A stretch of DNA of 31,973 bases from JBJGXI01 sp045635475 (GTDB taxonomy: Bacteria; Bacillota; Bacilli; Bacillales; Amphibacillaceae). The first letter of the stretch is position 1, and each line of letters begins with the position of its first letter. Of the stretch, positions 1 to 7,400 are shown piece by piece. The stretch spans positions 1 to 31,973 of the forward strand of contig NZ_JBJGXI010000055.1 of assembly GCF_045635475.1 (NCBI RefSeq), given 5' to 3'. Below the pieces are notes generated by a model. The model was not told the origin of the DNA and searched no databases. It saw only the letters and a program-made list of their open reading frames with translations. The translations under genes were made by a program, and so were the position numbers.

Positions 1-40
1 CACAAGATAACTTGCAAATCATTTTCTTAACATACTTGAT

Positions 41-69
41 TGTTCTGTTCAGTTTTCAAGGATCAAACC
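41..69 (-). promoter_or_regulatory. rRNA leader with boxA-like antitermination sequence
   Basis: Downstream of P4 the minus strand reads GATCCTTGAAAACTGAACAG. This resembles the conserved TTTGAAAACT segment found ahead of 16S and 23S genes in Bacillus rRNA operons, where it takes part in antitermination and leader processing. Position and orientation agree with the four promoters upstream. It could in principle be the 16S-23S spacer version of the motif, but the promoter array just before it makes the 16S leader more likely. Confidence 0.6.
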
Positions 70-100
70 GCTGCGCTTTTGTTTCGGCGACAGCTTTATT

Positions 101-293
101 ACTATACCAAGTCGTGATTGTTATGTCAACAACTTTTTATATTATTTTTTGTCGAATCTGTCAAAAGCGACCTTATCAATATAACATGTTGTTATCTGAT
201 AGTCAACAATATTTTTTTGCATTTCAAATCATATTGTTGCTGTCGTTTTTGGCGACGTCTAATAATATACCATCTACAACTAATCATCGTCAA
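101..293 (-). promoter_or_regulatory. Four tandem sigma-A promoters of an rRNA operon
   Basis: Reading the minus strand there are four consecutive -35/-10 pairs. P1: TTGACG (288-293), 18 bp, TATATT (264-269). P2: TTGACT (201-206), 17 bp, TATATT (178-183). P3: TTGACA (159-164), 17 bp, TATAAA (136-141). P4: TTGACA (124-129), 17 bp, TATAGT (101-106). Tandem strong promoters followed by a GAAAACTGAACA leader are typical of Bacillaceae rRNA operons, and in B. subtilis ygxA also adjoins an rRNA operon. The 16S gene itself would lie beyond the left edge, so the identity of the operon is inferred from promoter strength, leader and synteny. Confidence 0.85.
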
Positions 294-388
294 CACTTTT
301 TTTAAAAAAACATTAAACAAATCTATTTGCGTTAGTTTTATCCTTCAACAAACCTGTAATCCCGCCATATCCTCCAGTCAAAATGAGA

Positions 389-435
389 GCAAAAGAAAAG
401 GAGTGCTACTTATCAGACGCTCATCGTATCACTCC
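389..435 (-). terminator. Intrinsic terminator of ygxA
   Basis: GGAGTG (400-405) pairs with CACTCC (430-435), extended by three more pairs after one mismatch. On the minus strand the stem is followed by TTTTCTTTTG. It separates ygxA from the rRNA promoters. Confidence 0.6.
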
Positions 436-449
436 ATTGTATACTATTA

Positions 450-1319
450 TTATTTACTCACTTCGTATTTTCGGTGGTAGATCTTATTCCCTTTTGTTTC
501 TACTGGAACAGCTTTAAGAATTTTCTTCTCTGTTAAGTACTCTACCATAGAACTTAGATCAAATGCATAGTTCGTTATTTCTGGATGAACCTTTAATTCA
601 CCAAACGACCACGCTTCTTCACTTTGATTCAAAATTTCGATTAAGTGCTTTGCACAACCCTTTGCTCTAGTGCTAAGTGCAAATTCAATTGCTAGCAGCA
701 TTAGCTCTACTTTTTTGCTCGTTTCTTCATTACTACTTATAAATTCTTCATTAAGCTTATATATTTCCAGGTCCATCCGTTTCACCTGGTTCCACACCGT
801 CACTTCCGGATGATACCCTTTTTCAATAATGGCCAATCGTGCTAGATAATGTAGAGAGCGCAATATTCTGCTGTATGAATCAAAATACTGCTTTGTTTCA
901 TAAAAATCCTTTGCTTCACTATAACTACGTGTTAATTTAGCAAACTCAATCGCCATCTTAAGTTCGCGTTTATCTTGTGGAAAACGATTGAGTTCATCTT
1001 TAAGATTAGCAACATACTCATTATGATCATAAATAATGATCCCCGTAATAATCCATTCAACCGCTCTTCGATATGTGCTTGTATCAATCCATTGTTTTAA
1101 AAGTTTCTCATCGACGATATGCATAGCTGCCGTCTTTCCTTCGAATTCATAATGCTTCACATACCACAATTGCTCTGGATCTTTAACAATGATAAGTAAA
1201 ATTACATCAAAATTGTCCGTCACAGGGCTAATTGGCTTTTTCTTTTCTATAAACAACACACCTAATGTATTTGGCTGACTAGCTCGTTCCTGATAAATCG
1301 GACGTAATAGATCTTCCAT
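450..1319 (-). CDS. ygxA: YgxA-like nucleotidyltransferase-like protein
   Basis: A 289-residue protein of the YgxA family, cytoplasmic and of unknown function. The family is described as nucleotidyltransferase-like; I see no clear GS...DxD catalytic motif near the N-terminus, so enzymatic activity is doubtful. The middle (about residues 120-230) is helical with many charged residues, and the C-terminal part could be a winged-helix-like segment. The ATG at 1319 is preferred over the GTG three bases upstream because GGGGG lies seven bases before it. Its place next to an rRNA operon and divergent from ygzB matches B. subtilis. Identity rests on length, sequence character and neighbours. Confidence 0.85.
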   Translation of the reverse strand: MEDLLRPIYQERASQPNTLGVLFIEKKKPISPVTDNFDVILLIIVKDPEQLWYVKHYEFEGKTAAMHIVDEKLLKQWIDTSTYRRAVEWIITGIIIYDHNEYVANLKDELNRFPQDKRELKMAIEFAKLTRSYSEAKDFYETKQYFDSYSRILRSLHYLARLAIIEKGYHPEVTVWNQVKRMDLEIYKLNEEFISSNEETSKKVELMLLAIEFALSTRAKGCAKHLIEILNQSEEAWSFGELKVHPEITNYAFDLSSMVEYLTEKKILKAVPVETKGNKIYHRKYEVSK

Positions 1320-1614
1320 CACATTTCCCCCAATATTTTACCTTTTGTTACTTTAAAAATGATTCATCGTTAATCACAACAGCTGTTAACGCTACTGTTG
1401 AAAATAACTTACTCGTAAATTAGTTCGCTAAAAACAGTAAAAATCCTTTGAATTTATTGATTTTTATTTCACATTCTCCAACATACTTATACGTTAACTA
1501 TTGTTATAGTTTTAACTTAAAAGTAGCTTTCCCTTATCATTATTGATTAAATTATAGGGAATTTGATAAATAACTATGCTATACTACCATGTGAAAGTGA
1601 AGGAGGGAAAGAGT

Positions 1615-1992
1615 TTGGCGATAAAATATTCAAATAAAATTAATAAAATTCGCACATTTGCCTTAAGTCTTGTTTTCATCGGTATTGCTATTATGTATGT
1701 CGGACTCCTTTTTAAAGAAATCGAGTGGTTGATGGTAGTATTCTTTCTTCTCGGTATGCTGTCAATTGTTTTTAGTACCGTCGTATATTTTTGGATAGGC
1801 ATGCTGTCAACGAGGGCGGTTCAAATCATTTGTCCGAATTGTGATAAACCAACCAAGATGTTAGGTCGCGTAGATGCCTGCATGCACTGTAAGCAGCCTC
1901 TGACTTTAGACAAAGAACTAGAAGGCAAAGAATTTGACGAATCATACAACTCCAAAAAACAAAGAAACACTAATACGAATACAACGAAATAA
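1615..1992 (+). CDS. ygzB: YgzB, UPF0295 membrane protein with zinc-ribbon-like tail
   Basis: A 125-residue protein starting at TTG 1615, eight bases after AGGAGG (1601-1606). An in-frame ATG at 1576 lies upstream of this ribosome binding site and would add residues absent from the family. The N-terminal half has two hydrophobic membrane segments (about residues 14-34 and 41-64). The C-terminal half carries CPNC and CMHC pairs, which look like a zinc ribbon on the cytoplasmic side. The function of the family is unknown. It is divergent from ygxA and convergent with perR, as in B. subtilis. Confidence 0.88.
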   Translation: MAIKYSNKINKIRTFALSLVFIGIAIMYVGLLFKEIEWLMVVFFLLGMLSIVFSTVVYFWIGMLSTRAVQIICPNCDKPTKMLGRVDACMHCKQPLTLDKELEGKEFDESYNSKKQRNTNTNTTK

Positions 1993-2015
1993 GTACTATT
2001 TTTAACAAAAAAACG

Positions 2016-2051
2016 AAAAGTCCCTCCTATTATCATATAGAAGGGACTTTT
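2016..2051. terminator. Bidirectional terminator between ygzB and perR
   Basis: A perfect 10-bp stem, AAAAGTCCCT (2016-2025) with AGGGACTTTT (2042-2051), has A tracts on one side and T tracts on the other. It can therefore serve both convergent genes. Confidence 0.9.
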
Positions 2052-2077
2052 ATTTATGCATGCTTAAATAATTCTAA

Positions 2078-2530
2078 TTAATGCTTGGCATGGCTAACTG
2101 CATGTTTGCAATCCGTACATACTCCGTAGATTTCCATTCGGTGATGAGAGACATCAAAGCCTGTTACTTTCTCAGCTAAAGATTCTACCTCATCCAAGCT
2201 TGGATAATGGAAATCAACAATCTTCCCACAAGCATCACAAATGATATGGTAGTGGTCTGATGTGTTGCAATCAAAACGACTAGATGAATCACCGTAAGTT
2301 AATTCTCTGACAAGACCTATTTCACGAAATACGCGTAAGTTATTGTAAACTGTAGCAACACTCATATTAGGAAATTTTCCTTCTAACGCCTTGTAGATAT
2401 CATCTGCGGTAGGATGGATCTTTGCATTTAAAAGATATTCAAGTACCGCATGACGCTGTGGTGTGATTCGAACACCGGAATCTTTTAACCGACCAACAGC
2501 TTCTTGAAGTTTTACTTCTGTCACCGTCAT
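2078..2530 (-). CDS. perR: PerR, peroxide-sensing Fur-family repressor
   Basis: A 150-residue Fur-family repressor. The N-terminal winged helix includes the recognition stretch SVATVYNNLRVFRE. The residues that in B. subtilis bind the regulatory Fe/Mn and are oxidised by peroxide are all present: His39, Asp87, His93, His95 and Asp106. The structural zinc site is two CxxC pairs (Cys98/101, Cys138/141). Asp rather than Glu at position 106 favours PerR over Fur and Zur. The ATG at 2530 is chosen because AGGAAAG sits eight bases upstream; a GTG at 2539 has no usable ribosome binding site. A Per box lies upstream, suggesting autoregulation. Confidence 0.95.
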   Translation of the reverse strand: MTVTEVKLQEAVGRLKDSGVRITPQRHAVLEYLLNAKIHPTADDIYKALEGKFPNMSVATVYNNLRVFREIGLVRELTYGDSSSRFDCNTSDHYHIICDACGKIVDFHYPSLDEVESLAEKVTGFDVSHHRMEIYGVCTDCKHAVSHAKH

Positions 2531-2577
2531 GCACCTCACTTTCCTACTTGTTCATAAACATCATCTATATCCACTAG

Positions 2578-2606
2578 TATATATGTTATAGCAGTTGTTA
2601 TTGCAA
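2578..2606 (-). promoter_or_regulatory. Likely perR promoter
   Basis: On the minus strand TTGCAA (2601-2606) is separated by 17 bp from TATATA (2578-2583), about 50 bases before the perR start codon. Confidence 0.5.
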
Positions 2607-2614
2607 TTATTAAA

Positions 2615-2629
2615 TTATAATACTTATAA
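2615..2629. promoter_or_regulatory. Per box upstream of perR
   Basis: TTATAATACTTATAA matches the Bacillus PerR operator consensus (TTATAATNATTATAA) at 13 of 14 defined positions. It lies just upstream of the predicted perR -35 element, consistent with autoregulation. Confidence 0.8.
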
Positions 2630-2693
2630 ATAGAATAACCGCTCATGAAACATTCTGTCAATAAAAGTATATATAGTTTTCCGGTCTTTTATG

Positions 2694-3251
2694 CTAAATA
2701 TCCACTTTCAACGGCAATTCTTCTCCACCGCTCTGTTTATTTACTAATCTTGCTGCAACAAACAAAAAGTCCGACAGGCGATTCAAATAAGATATGACGA
2801 TTGGTCGTTCTAGTTCTTCTCCGATTGCAACCGCCAACCTTTCCGCTCTTCGTACTATTGTACGTGATGCATGAAGTCCTGCAGCTGTGGGATGACCGGA
2901 TGGTAAGATGAAATTTTTCAATGCTGGTAAAGCAGCATCCCAGGCATCGATTTGATTTTCCATTTCATCTAAGTGTGATTGCTGCAGCTTCCATGCTACT
3001 TGTTTATCTTTCGGAGTTGCTAGCTCAGACCCGGCATGAAATAGTACGGTTTGCACACGGTGAATCGCTTCTATAAAAGCTTGCTTTCCTTCCCACTCTT
3101 GTTCACCTAGTTGACTTAAGGCAAAGCCGATCATTGAATTTGCCTCGTCACATGTTCCATAAGCCTCCACACGCACATCATTTTTAGGTACGCGTGCGCC
3201 ATAAATCAGCGAGGTCATGCCTTGATCACCAGAACGTGTATAAATGCGCAA
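2694..3251 (-). CDS. PduO-type ATP:cob(I)alamin adenosyltransferase
   Basis: A 185-residue enzyme that transfers the 5'-deoxyadenosyl group of ATP to cob(I)alamin, forming adenosylcobalamin. Family signatures are visible in order: the N-terminal ATP-binding TRSGDQGMTSL, YGTCDEANSMIG, the helix LPSGHPTAAGLHASRTIVRR and YLNRLSDFLFVAAR near the C-terminus. The start is TTG (3249-3251), two bases after the stop codon of the upstream dehydrogenase, with GGGGG about eight bases before it. The two genes are therefore probably translated in a coupled way. The B. subtilis homologue is YvqK. No cobalamin-dependent enzyme or other cobalamin gene is present in the window. Confidence 0.93.
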   Translation of the reverse strand: MRIYTRSGDQGMTSLIYGARVPKNDVRVEAYGTCDEANSMIGFALSQLGEQEWEGKQAFIEAIHRVQTVLFHAGSELATPKDKQVAWKLQQSHLDEMENQIDAWDAALPALKNFILPSGHPTAAGLHASRTIVRRAERLAVAIGEELERPIVISYLNRLSDFLFVAARLVNKQSGGEELPLKVDI

Positions 3252-3253
3252 AC

Positions 3254-4204
3254 TTAATACCCCCGATCGAGATCAATTTTATTAATATAATCTGTGCCGT
3301 TGTTTAAGTAAGTAGACATGTTTGCTTCCAGAATCTCTACTGCCCTCGGTACATAATTTGGTGATTTCGATGATACGTGTGGTGTCATTGTTATTTTTTC
3401 GTGATCCCAAAAGGGGTGATCGCTCGGTAAAGGCTCTTCTTCATACACGTCTAAAATAACATGCGCAATCTCTTCGTTCGCTAAAGCTTCTAAAATAACA
3501 TCCTTGGATACCGCGTCCCCACGTCCCATATTTAGAAACAGCGCAGAAGCTTTCATTTTCTTAAAATGCGCGGCTGTAAAAAATTCTTCTGTTTCTGCTG
3601 TACTCGGCAAAATCGAAATTACATAATCCGCTTCCGGTAACACATCCAATATTTCTTGATTTGTAATCATTTGATTAAAATGTTCCTTAGGGCTACCGCT
3701 AGTTGAGACGCCGATCGTTTTCATCCGAAACGCCTGAGCTAGCCTAGCTAATTCCTGTCCAATTGCTCCCGCACCAACGATCATCATCGTGCCACCGCCA
3801 ATTTCTTGCATCGGTACCAGGCGATCAAAAATATGTTTTTGTTGATTTTCAATAAAGGTTTTCGTTTTCCGCTTCACTTGTAACAACATCGATATCGCAT
3901 ATTCAGCCATCGGAATCTTATGTATGCCTTTCGAGTTCGTAACTAATATATTTGCTGCTTTTATTTCAGCCAACGGCATCATTTCTAACCCAGCCGACAA
4001 CACCGCAATCCACTTCAAGCTTGTCGCTTGGTCAATATGCGCTGGCTGCAAATCTTCACCGTACGTTAGCAAGATTTCCGCATCTGCTAAATAAGGCAAA
4101 GCACTTTCTATATCTTCACAAAACTTAAAATCCAAGCTTGGATACTGGTTTATTAATTTTGCTTCTATTTCTTCCGGCAAATTCGTTGTTGATAACACAA
4201 GCAT
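3254..4204 (-). CDS. D-2-hydroxyacid dehydrogenase, NAD(P)-dependent
   Basis: A 316-residue member of the D-isomer-specific 2-hydroxyacid dehydrogenase family, which reduces 2-ketoacids to D-2-hydroxyacids or the reverse. The Rossmann motif GAGAIG is at 144-149. The catalytic triad is recognisable as Arg228 (MGRGD), Glu257 (DVYEEEPL) and His276 (TPHVS). The length fits the shorter PGDH/GhrB-like members without an ACT domain. The substrate cannot be read from sequence. GGAGGT lies six bases before the ATG. It is the first gene of a two-gene unit with the adenosyltransferase; the functional link is not obvious. Confidence 0.9.
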   Translation of the reverse strand: MLVLSTTNLPEEIEAKLINQYPSLDFKFCEDIESALPYLADAEILLTYGEDLQPAHIDQATSLKWIAVLSAGLEMMPLAEIKAANILVTNSKGIHKIPMAEYAISMLLQVKRKTKTFIENQQKHIFDRLVPMQEIGGGTMMIVGAGAIGQELARLAQAFRMKTIGVSTSGSPKEHFNQMITNQEILDVLPEADYVISILPSTAETEEFFTAAHFKKMKASALFLNMGRGDAVSKDVILEALANEEIAHVILDVYEEEPLPSDHPFWDHEKITMTPHVSSKSPNYVPRAVEILEANMSTYLNNGTDYINKIDLDRGY

Positions 4205-4405
4205 AGCACTACCTCCATTACTTTTTCTCTATGATATAACTTTTTAGCAGCTTAACAAAATAATAACTATCTTGGCGTGGTGTGTTGGTGTTTAGATGAG
4301 GGAAACCGTGGATTGTGCGGGGCTATTGTGATCATTCGCAGAAAGTTTTCTATAGGGGGTATTCTTCTGATGATCGGACAGCTCTTATTCATTTCAATCA
4401 CTATA

Positions 4406-4870
4406 CTTGGGTGGTTATCTCCTAATGGGACAGGGATTTTCCATGTTCATTCCTCTCACTTAGCCGATTATCTTCTATTCAGACAAGTCTTTTCCTCTTC
4501 CACCCTCACACTTGGCCGTTTATCTTCTATTCGGACAGGTCTTTTCCTCTTCCATCCTCATACTTGGCCATTTATCTCTTAATCGAACATATCTTTCCCT
4601 CTTCCATCCCCACACTTGGCCGTTTATCCCCTATTCGGACACGTCTCTCCCTTTTCCTTCTTCATACTTGGCCGTTTATCCCCTAATCGAACATATCTTT
4701 CCTGCTTCCTTCCTCACACTTGGCCATTTATCCCCTATTCGGACAAGTCTTTCCATCTTCCTTCCCCACACTTAGCCGTTTAACCCCTAACCAGACATAT
4801 CTTTCCCTCTCCAACCCTAAAACATGTCCATTCAGTCCCCTAACCAACCCACCTCCGCATCTCGATCCTC
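4406..4870. repeat. 52-bp minisatellite, about nine units
   Basis: Units begin at 4406, 4459, 4511, 4563, 4615, 4667, 4719, 4771 and 4823, so the period is 52 bp (once 53). The core reads CTTGGCCGTTTATCCCCTA, followed by two alternating variants, TTCGGACAAGTC and ATCGAACATATC. The outer units are the most degenerate. It fills the gap between the dehydrogenase promoter region and the aminopeptidase terminator. Because 52 is not a multiple of three, open frames across it show the same peptide words in different frames; I do not consider it coding. Confidence 0.9.
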
Positions 4871-4902
4871 AAAAAAATAGCACAAAGCAGATAGCCTTGT
4901 GC
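4871..4902 (-). terminator. Terminator of the M29 aminopeptidase gene
   Basis: On the minus strand GCACAAGG...CTTTGTGC (4880-4902) is followed by TATTTTTTT. It lies about 85 bases after the stop codon. Confidence 0.75.
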
Positions 4903-4987
4903 CCAATCATATATTTATAGGGGAGGTTTCAGGGTTATACTTCACTATATGCCCCTCCCGACACTCTTGTATAGAATCTTTGCCTAC

Positions 4988-6097
4988 TTATGCTAAATTT
5001 TCTGGATTTAATTTTTTTAATTCATCGATCACGAATAGGCCATCTTTACGAATTAGTACATCATCAAAGTATATTTCTCCACCGCCATATTCTGGTCGTT
5101 GAATTAACACCATATCCCAATGCACAGACGATTGGTTGCCATTCGGTGCTTCGTCGTACGCTTCTCCTGGTGTAAAGTGAAGGCTGCCAGCAATCTTTTC
5201 ATCAAATAAAATATCGCCCATCGGCTCAGTAATTTTCGGATTTAGGCCGATGGCAAATTCGCCGATATATCTTGCACCTTCATCTGTATCAAGGATTTTG
5301 TTTAGCTCTTCCGTTTTATCGGCTGTTGCTTTTACAATTTTTCCGTTCTCAAATGTTAGTGATACATTTTGGAAAGTAATGCCGCGGTATGGACACGGGG
5401 TATTATATGTAATCGTTCCATTAACGCTGTCCTTTACTGGCGCGGTGAACACTTCGCCATCGGGAATGTTACGCTTACCAAAGCATCTAACTGCCGGGAT
5501 ATCTTTAATCGAAAACGTTAAATCCGTATCTTTCGCAATGATTCTTACTTTATCAGTCTTGTCCATCAAGTCCTTTAACGGCTGTTGCGCTTCTGCCATT
5601 GTTTTATAATCCACCGTACAAACATCAATTAAATAATCATAAAAGCTGTCATAACTCATTTTCGCTTTCTGTGCAAAGCCTTTTGTCGGATAATTTAATA
5701 ATACCCATTTTTTATTATCAATCAAATAGTCATTAGACGGTTTCATAATTCGTCCCGCCGTTTGAAAATTCTCGGAAGGAATTTCGCCGAATTCAGCATC
5801 GTTCTCTTCCCCGATTATTTGCACAAACGCATCAATGTCTTGATACTGGGCCATATTCCATTTGTTCTGCAACTCGAATTTTTCCTCTTTCGCATCCGTA
5901 ATAAGTAATCTAGTCAGCTCGTCATCAACTAATTCAACGTATGGGATCGCTTCAAGAGCATGTGCCTTCTTAATTAGCTCTTTAATCAACGGTATTGTAT
6001 TTGCACTACCGGTGAATAGCACCTTTTCATTTTCTTCAATCGTTAAGGAATGCGTTAATAGTAAATCTGCTAATTCTGTTAGTCTTGGATCTCTCAT
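4988..6097 (-). CDS. M29-family metallo-aminopeptidase (AmpS/PepS type)
   Basis: A 369-residue cytoplasmic leucyl-type aminopeptidase that would trim N-terminal residues from peptides using two metal ions. The metal and catalytic residues expected for family M29 occur in order: Glu215 (PDGEVF), Glu280 (IGEFAIG), His307 (SLHFTPG), His326 and Asp328 (VHWDM). It is shorter than B. subtilis AmpS (about 410 residues) and matches the roughly 370-residue PepS subgroup. AGGAGGG lies seven bases before the ATG. It stands alone, with its own terminator upstream of the minisatellite. Confidence 0.92.
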   Translation of the reverse strand: MRDPRLTELADLLLTHSLTIEENEKVLFTGSANTIPLIKELIKKAHALEAIPYVELVDDELTRLLITDAKEEKFELQNKWNMAQYQDIDAFVQIIGEENDAEFGEIPSENFQTAGRIMKPSNDYLIDNKKWVLLNYPTKGFAQKAKMSYDSFYDYLIDVCTVDYKTMAEAQQPLKDLMDKTDKVRIIAKDTDLTFSIKDIPAVRCFGKRNIPDGEVFTAPVKDSVNGTITYNTPCPYRGITFQNVSLTFENGKIVKATADKTEELNKILDTDEGARYIGEFAIGLNPKITEPMGDILFDEKIAGSLHFTPGEAYDEAPNGNQSSVHWDMVLIQRPEYGGGEIYFDDVLIRKDGLFVIDELKKLNPENLA

Positions 6098-6200
6098 TTG
6101 TATATCCCTCCTAAATTTATCTCTTTATTGTTTTCGATCCCAACAGTGATTTTCCTTCCTGCCTAAGTTGGAATATACATCCGCCTTTAGTCGGAGAAAG

Positions 6201-6236
6201 ACAAAAAATATCCCCTGTCCAATTCTAGAACAGAGG
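6201..6236 (-). terminator. Terminator of bcp
   Basis: A nine-position stem with two mismatches (6212-6220 with 6228-6236) is followed on the minus strand by ATATTTTTTGTC. It lies directly after the peroxiredoxin gene. Confidence 0.65.
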
Positions 6237-6246
6237 ATGCTCTTTT

Positions 6247-6714
6247 TTAATTTAATTCACGGATGAAAGATAGTGCTTCATCTACGTGTCCATCTACTTT
6301 TACTTTGCGGTATTCCTTTTGTACGATACCTTCTTTATCAATGATAAAAGTAGAGCGCTCGATCCCCATGTATTCTTTGCCAAAGTTTTTCTTCAGCTTC
6401 CATACATCGTATGCTTCCGCTAGTTTATGCTCTTCATCAACTAGTAGCAAAAACGGTAGATCGTGCTTATCGATAAACTTCTGGTGACTCGCTTCTGAAT
6501 CTGGGCTAACCCCGATAATTACTGCATCTAAATCAGCAAAGCTCTCATGGTTATCACGAAACGCACATGCTTCCGTTGTACATCCTGGTGTATTGTCCTT
6601 CGGGTAAAAATACAGAACAACATGCTTGCCACGATAATCAGCTAACTGAACAGTCTCGCCATTACTAGCAGGTAAAGCCATATCTGGTGCTACTTTTCCT
6701 ATTTCTACGCTCAT
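6247..6714 (-). CDS. ygaF: Bcp/PrxQ thioredoxin-dependent peroxiredoxin (YgaF)
   Basis: A 155-residue peroxiredoxin of the AhpC/TSA fold that reduces hydrogen and alkyl peroxides using thioredoxin. The peroxidatic Cys45 and resolving Cys50 sit in PKDNTPGCTTEACAF, the five-residue spacing typical of Bcp/PrxQ. The start is the ATG at 6714, because GGAGGG is six bases upstream; a longer reading frame would add 16 residues foreign to the family. It follows the K+ channel gene by about 50 bases on the same strand and may share its transcript. In B. subtilis ygaF directly neighbours perR; here three genes and a minisatellite lie between. I see no Per box here. Confidence 0.94.
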   Translation of the reverse strand: MSVEIGKVAPDMALPASNGETVQLADYRGKHVVLYFYPKDNTPGCTTEACAFRDNHESFADLDAVIIGVSPDSEASHQKFIDKHDLPFLLLVDEEHKLAEAYDVWKLKKNFGKEYMGIERSTFIIDKEGIVQKEYRKVKVDGHVDEALSFIRELN

Positions 6715-6767
6715 TTTTATCCCTCCAAATAACTTACTAGTATAAGCGTATCCAATCAGCACGAATC

Positions 6768-7214
6768 TTACAACTCTTTCGCTCTCTCCTTGTCGACTTC
6801 TTGATCCGAATAAGTGCGCTTAGCATTTTGCATAATCCTAAGGAAAAAAGCCGCTGGTAAAATATAACCAATCAGCGCTTCAATTAGTGCCAACAATCTC
6901 CCCCAGCCAATTGGTGTAATATCACCATAACCGACAGTCATTAGTGTAACCCCGCTAAAATATAGCGAATGGGCTAGTGTTTCTAATTGACTAGTGTCCT
7001 GCAGCACACCGCCCTCCACTAACAACACGCCATTAAATGACAGCACAAAATAAAGCAAGCCAAAGCCGATCAGAACACCAAAGTAGACACATATTAACGT
7101 ATAAAAAATTTCATAGGAGAAGTAGCTATTGCGATACGATTTTTGAAATACAAATGAATATAAACTGGCCCCTATTAGAAATGTAATTAAACTTATCGCG
7201 ACGATGGCAATCAA
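6768..7214 (-). CDS. Two-TM potassium channel family protein
   Basis: A 148-residue integral membrane protein with the K+ selectivity filter TVGYGD at residues 93-98, preceded by a pore helix. Hydrophobic segments lie at about 1-22, 37-60 and 106-127. The C-terminal tail is short and charged, with no RCK or cyclic-nucleotide domain, so gating by a cytosolic domain is unlikely. The start is TTG at 7212-7214 with GAGGAGG seven bases upstream. It is transcribed towards bcp. Confidence 0.88.
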   Translation of the reverse strand: MIAIVAISLITFLIGASLYSFVFQKSYRNSYFSYEIFYTLICVYFGVLIGFGLLYFVLSFNGVLLVEGGVLQDTSQLETLAHSLYFSGVTLMTVGYGDITPIGWGRLLALIEALIGYILPAAFFLRIMQNAKRTYSDQEVDKERAKEL

Positions 7215-7400
7215 CCGTATTCCTCCTCATGCAACAAGCCTTATATATTATTAAGTTATGCATACGATTAGTCTTAGATGAAGAATTATCGCTGACGTCT
7301 GCATTAAATTAGCTCACTGTCCTATCACCTACGTTATTGTTATAATGTTAATCGTGAGCGAAATAGTATAATTCGATACCGATAATATGGAGGTTCTATA

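Noticed and set aside
118..480. Open frames in the rRNA promoter region
   Set aside because: They overlap four promoters on the other strand and have no ribosome binding site or protein-like composition.
4406..4870. CRISPR array
   Set aside because: The repeats are contiguous and degenerate without unique spacers, and there are no cas genes.
4277..4920. Three overlapping open frames across the 52-bp repeat, with repeated Pro/Ser/Leu-rich peptides
   Set aside because: The period is not a multiple of three, so the same peptide words appear in different frames; there are no ribosome binding sites and base usage is unlike the real genes.
4920..4959. A second terminator GGGAGG/CCTCCC after the aminopeptidase gene
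   Set aside because: A six-pair stem with a long loop and no U tract; the hairpin at 4880-4902 is much better.
7339..7353. A Per box upstream of gsaB
   Set aside because: Only the left half (TTATAAT) fits; the right half has four mismatches.
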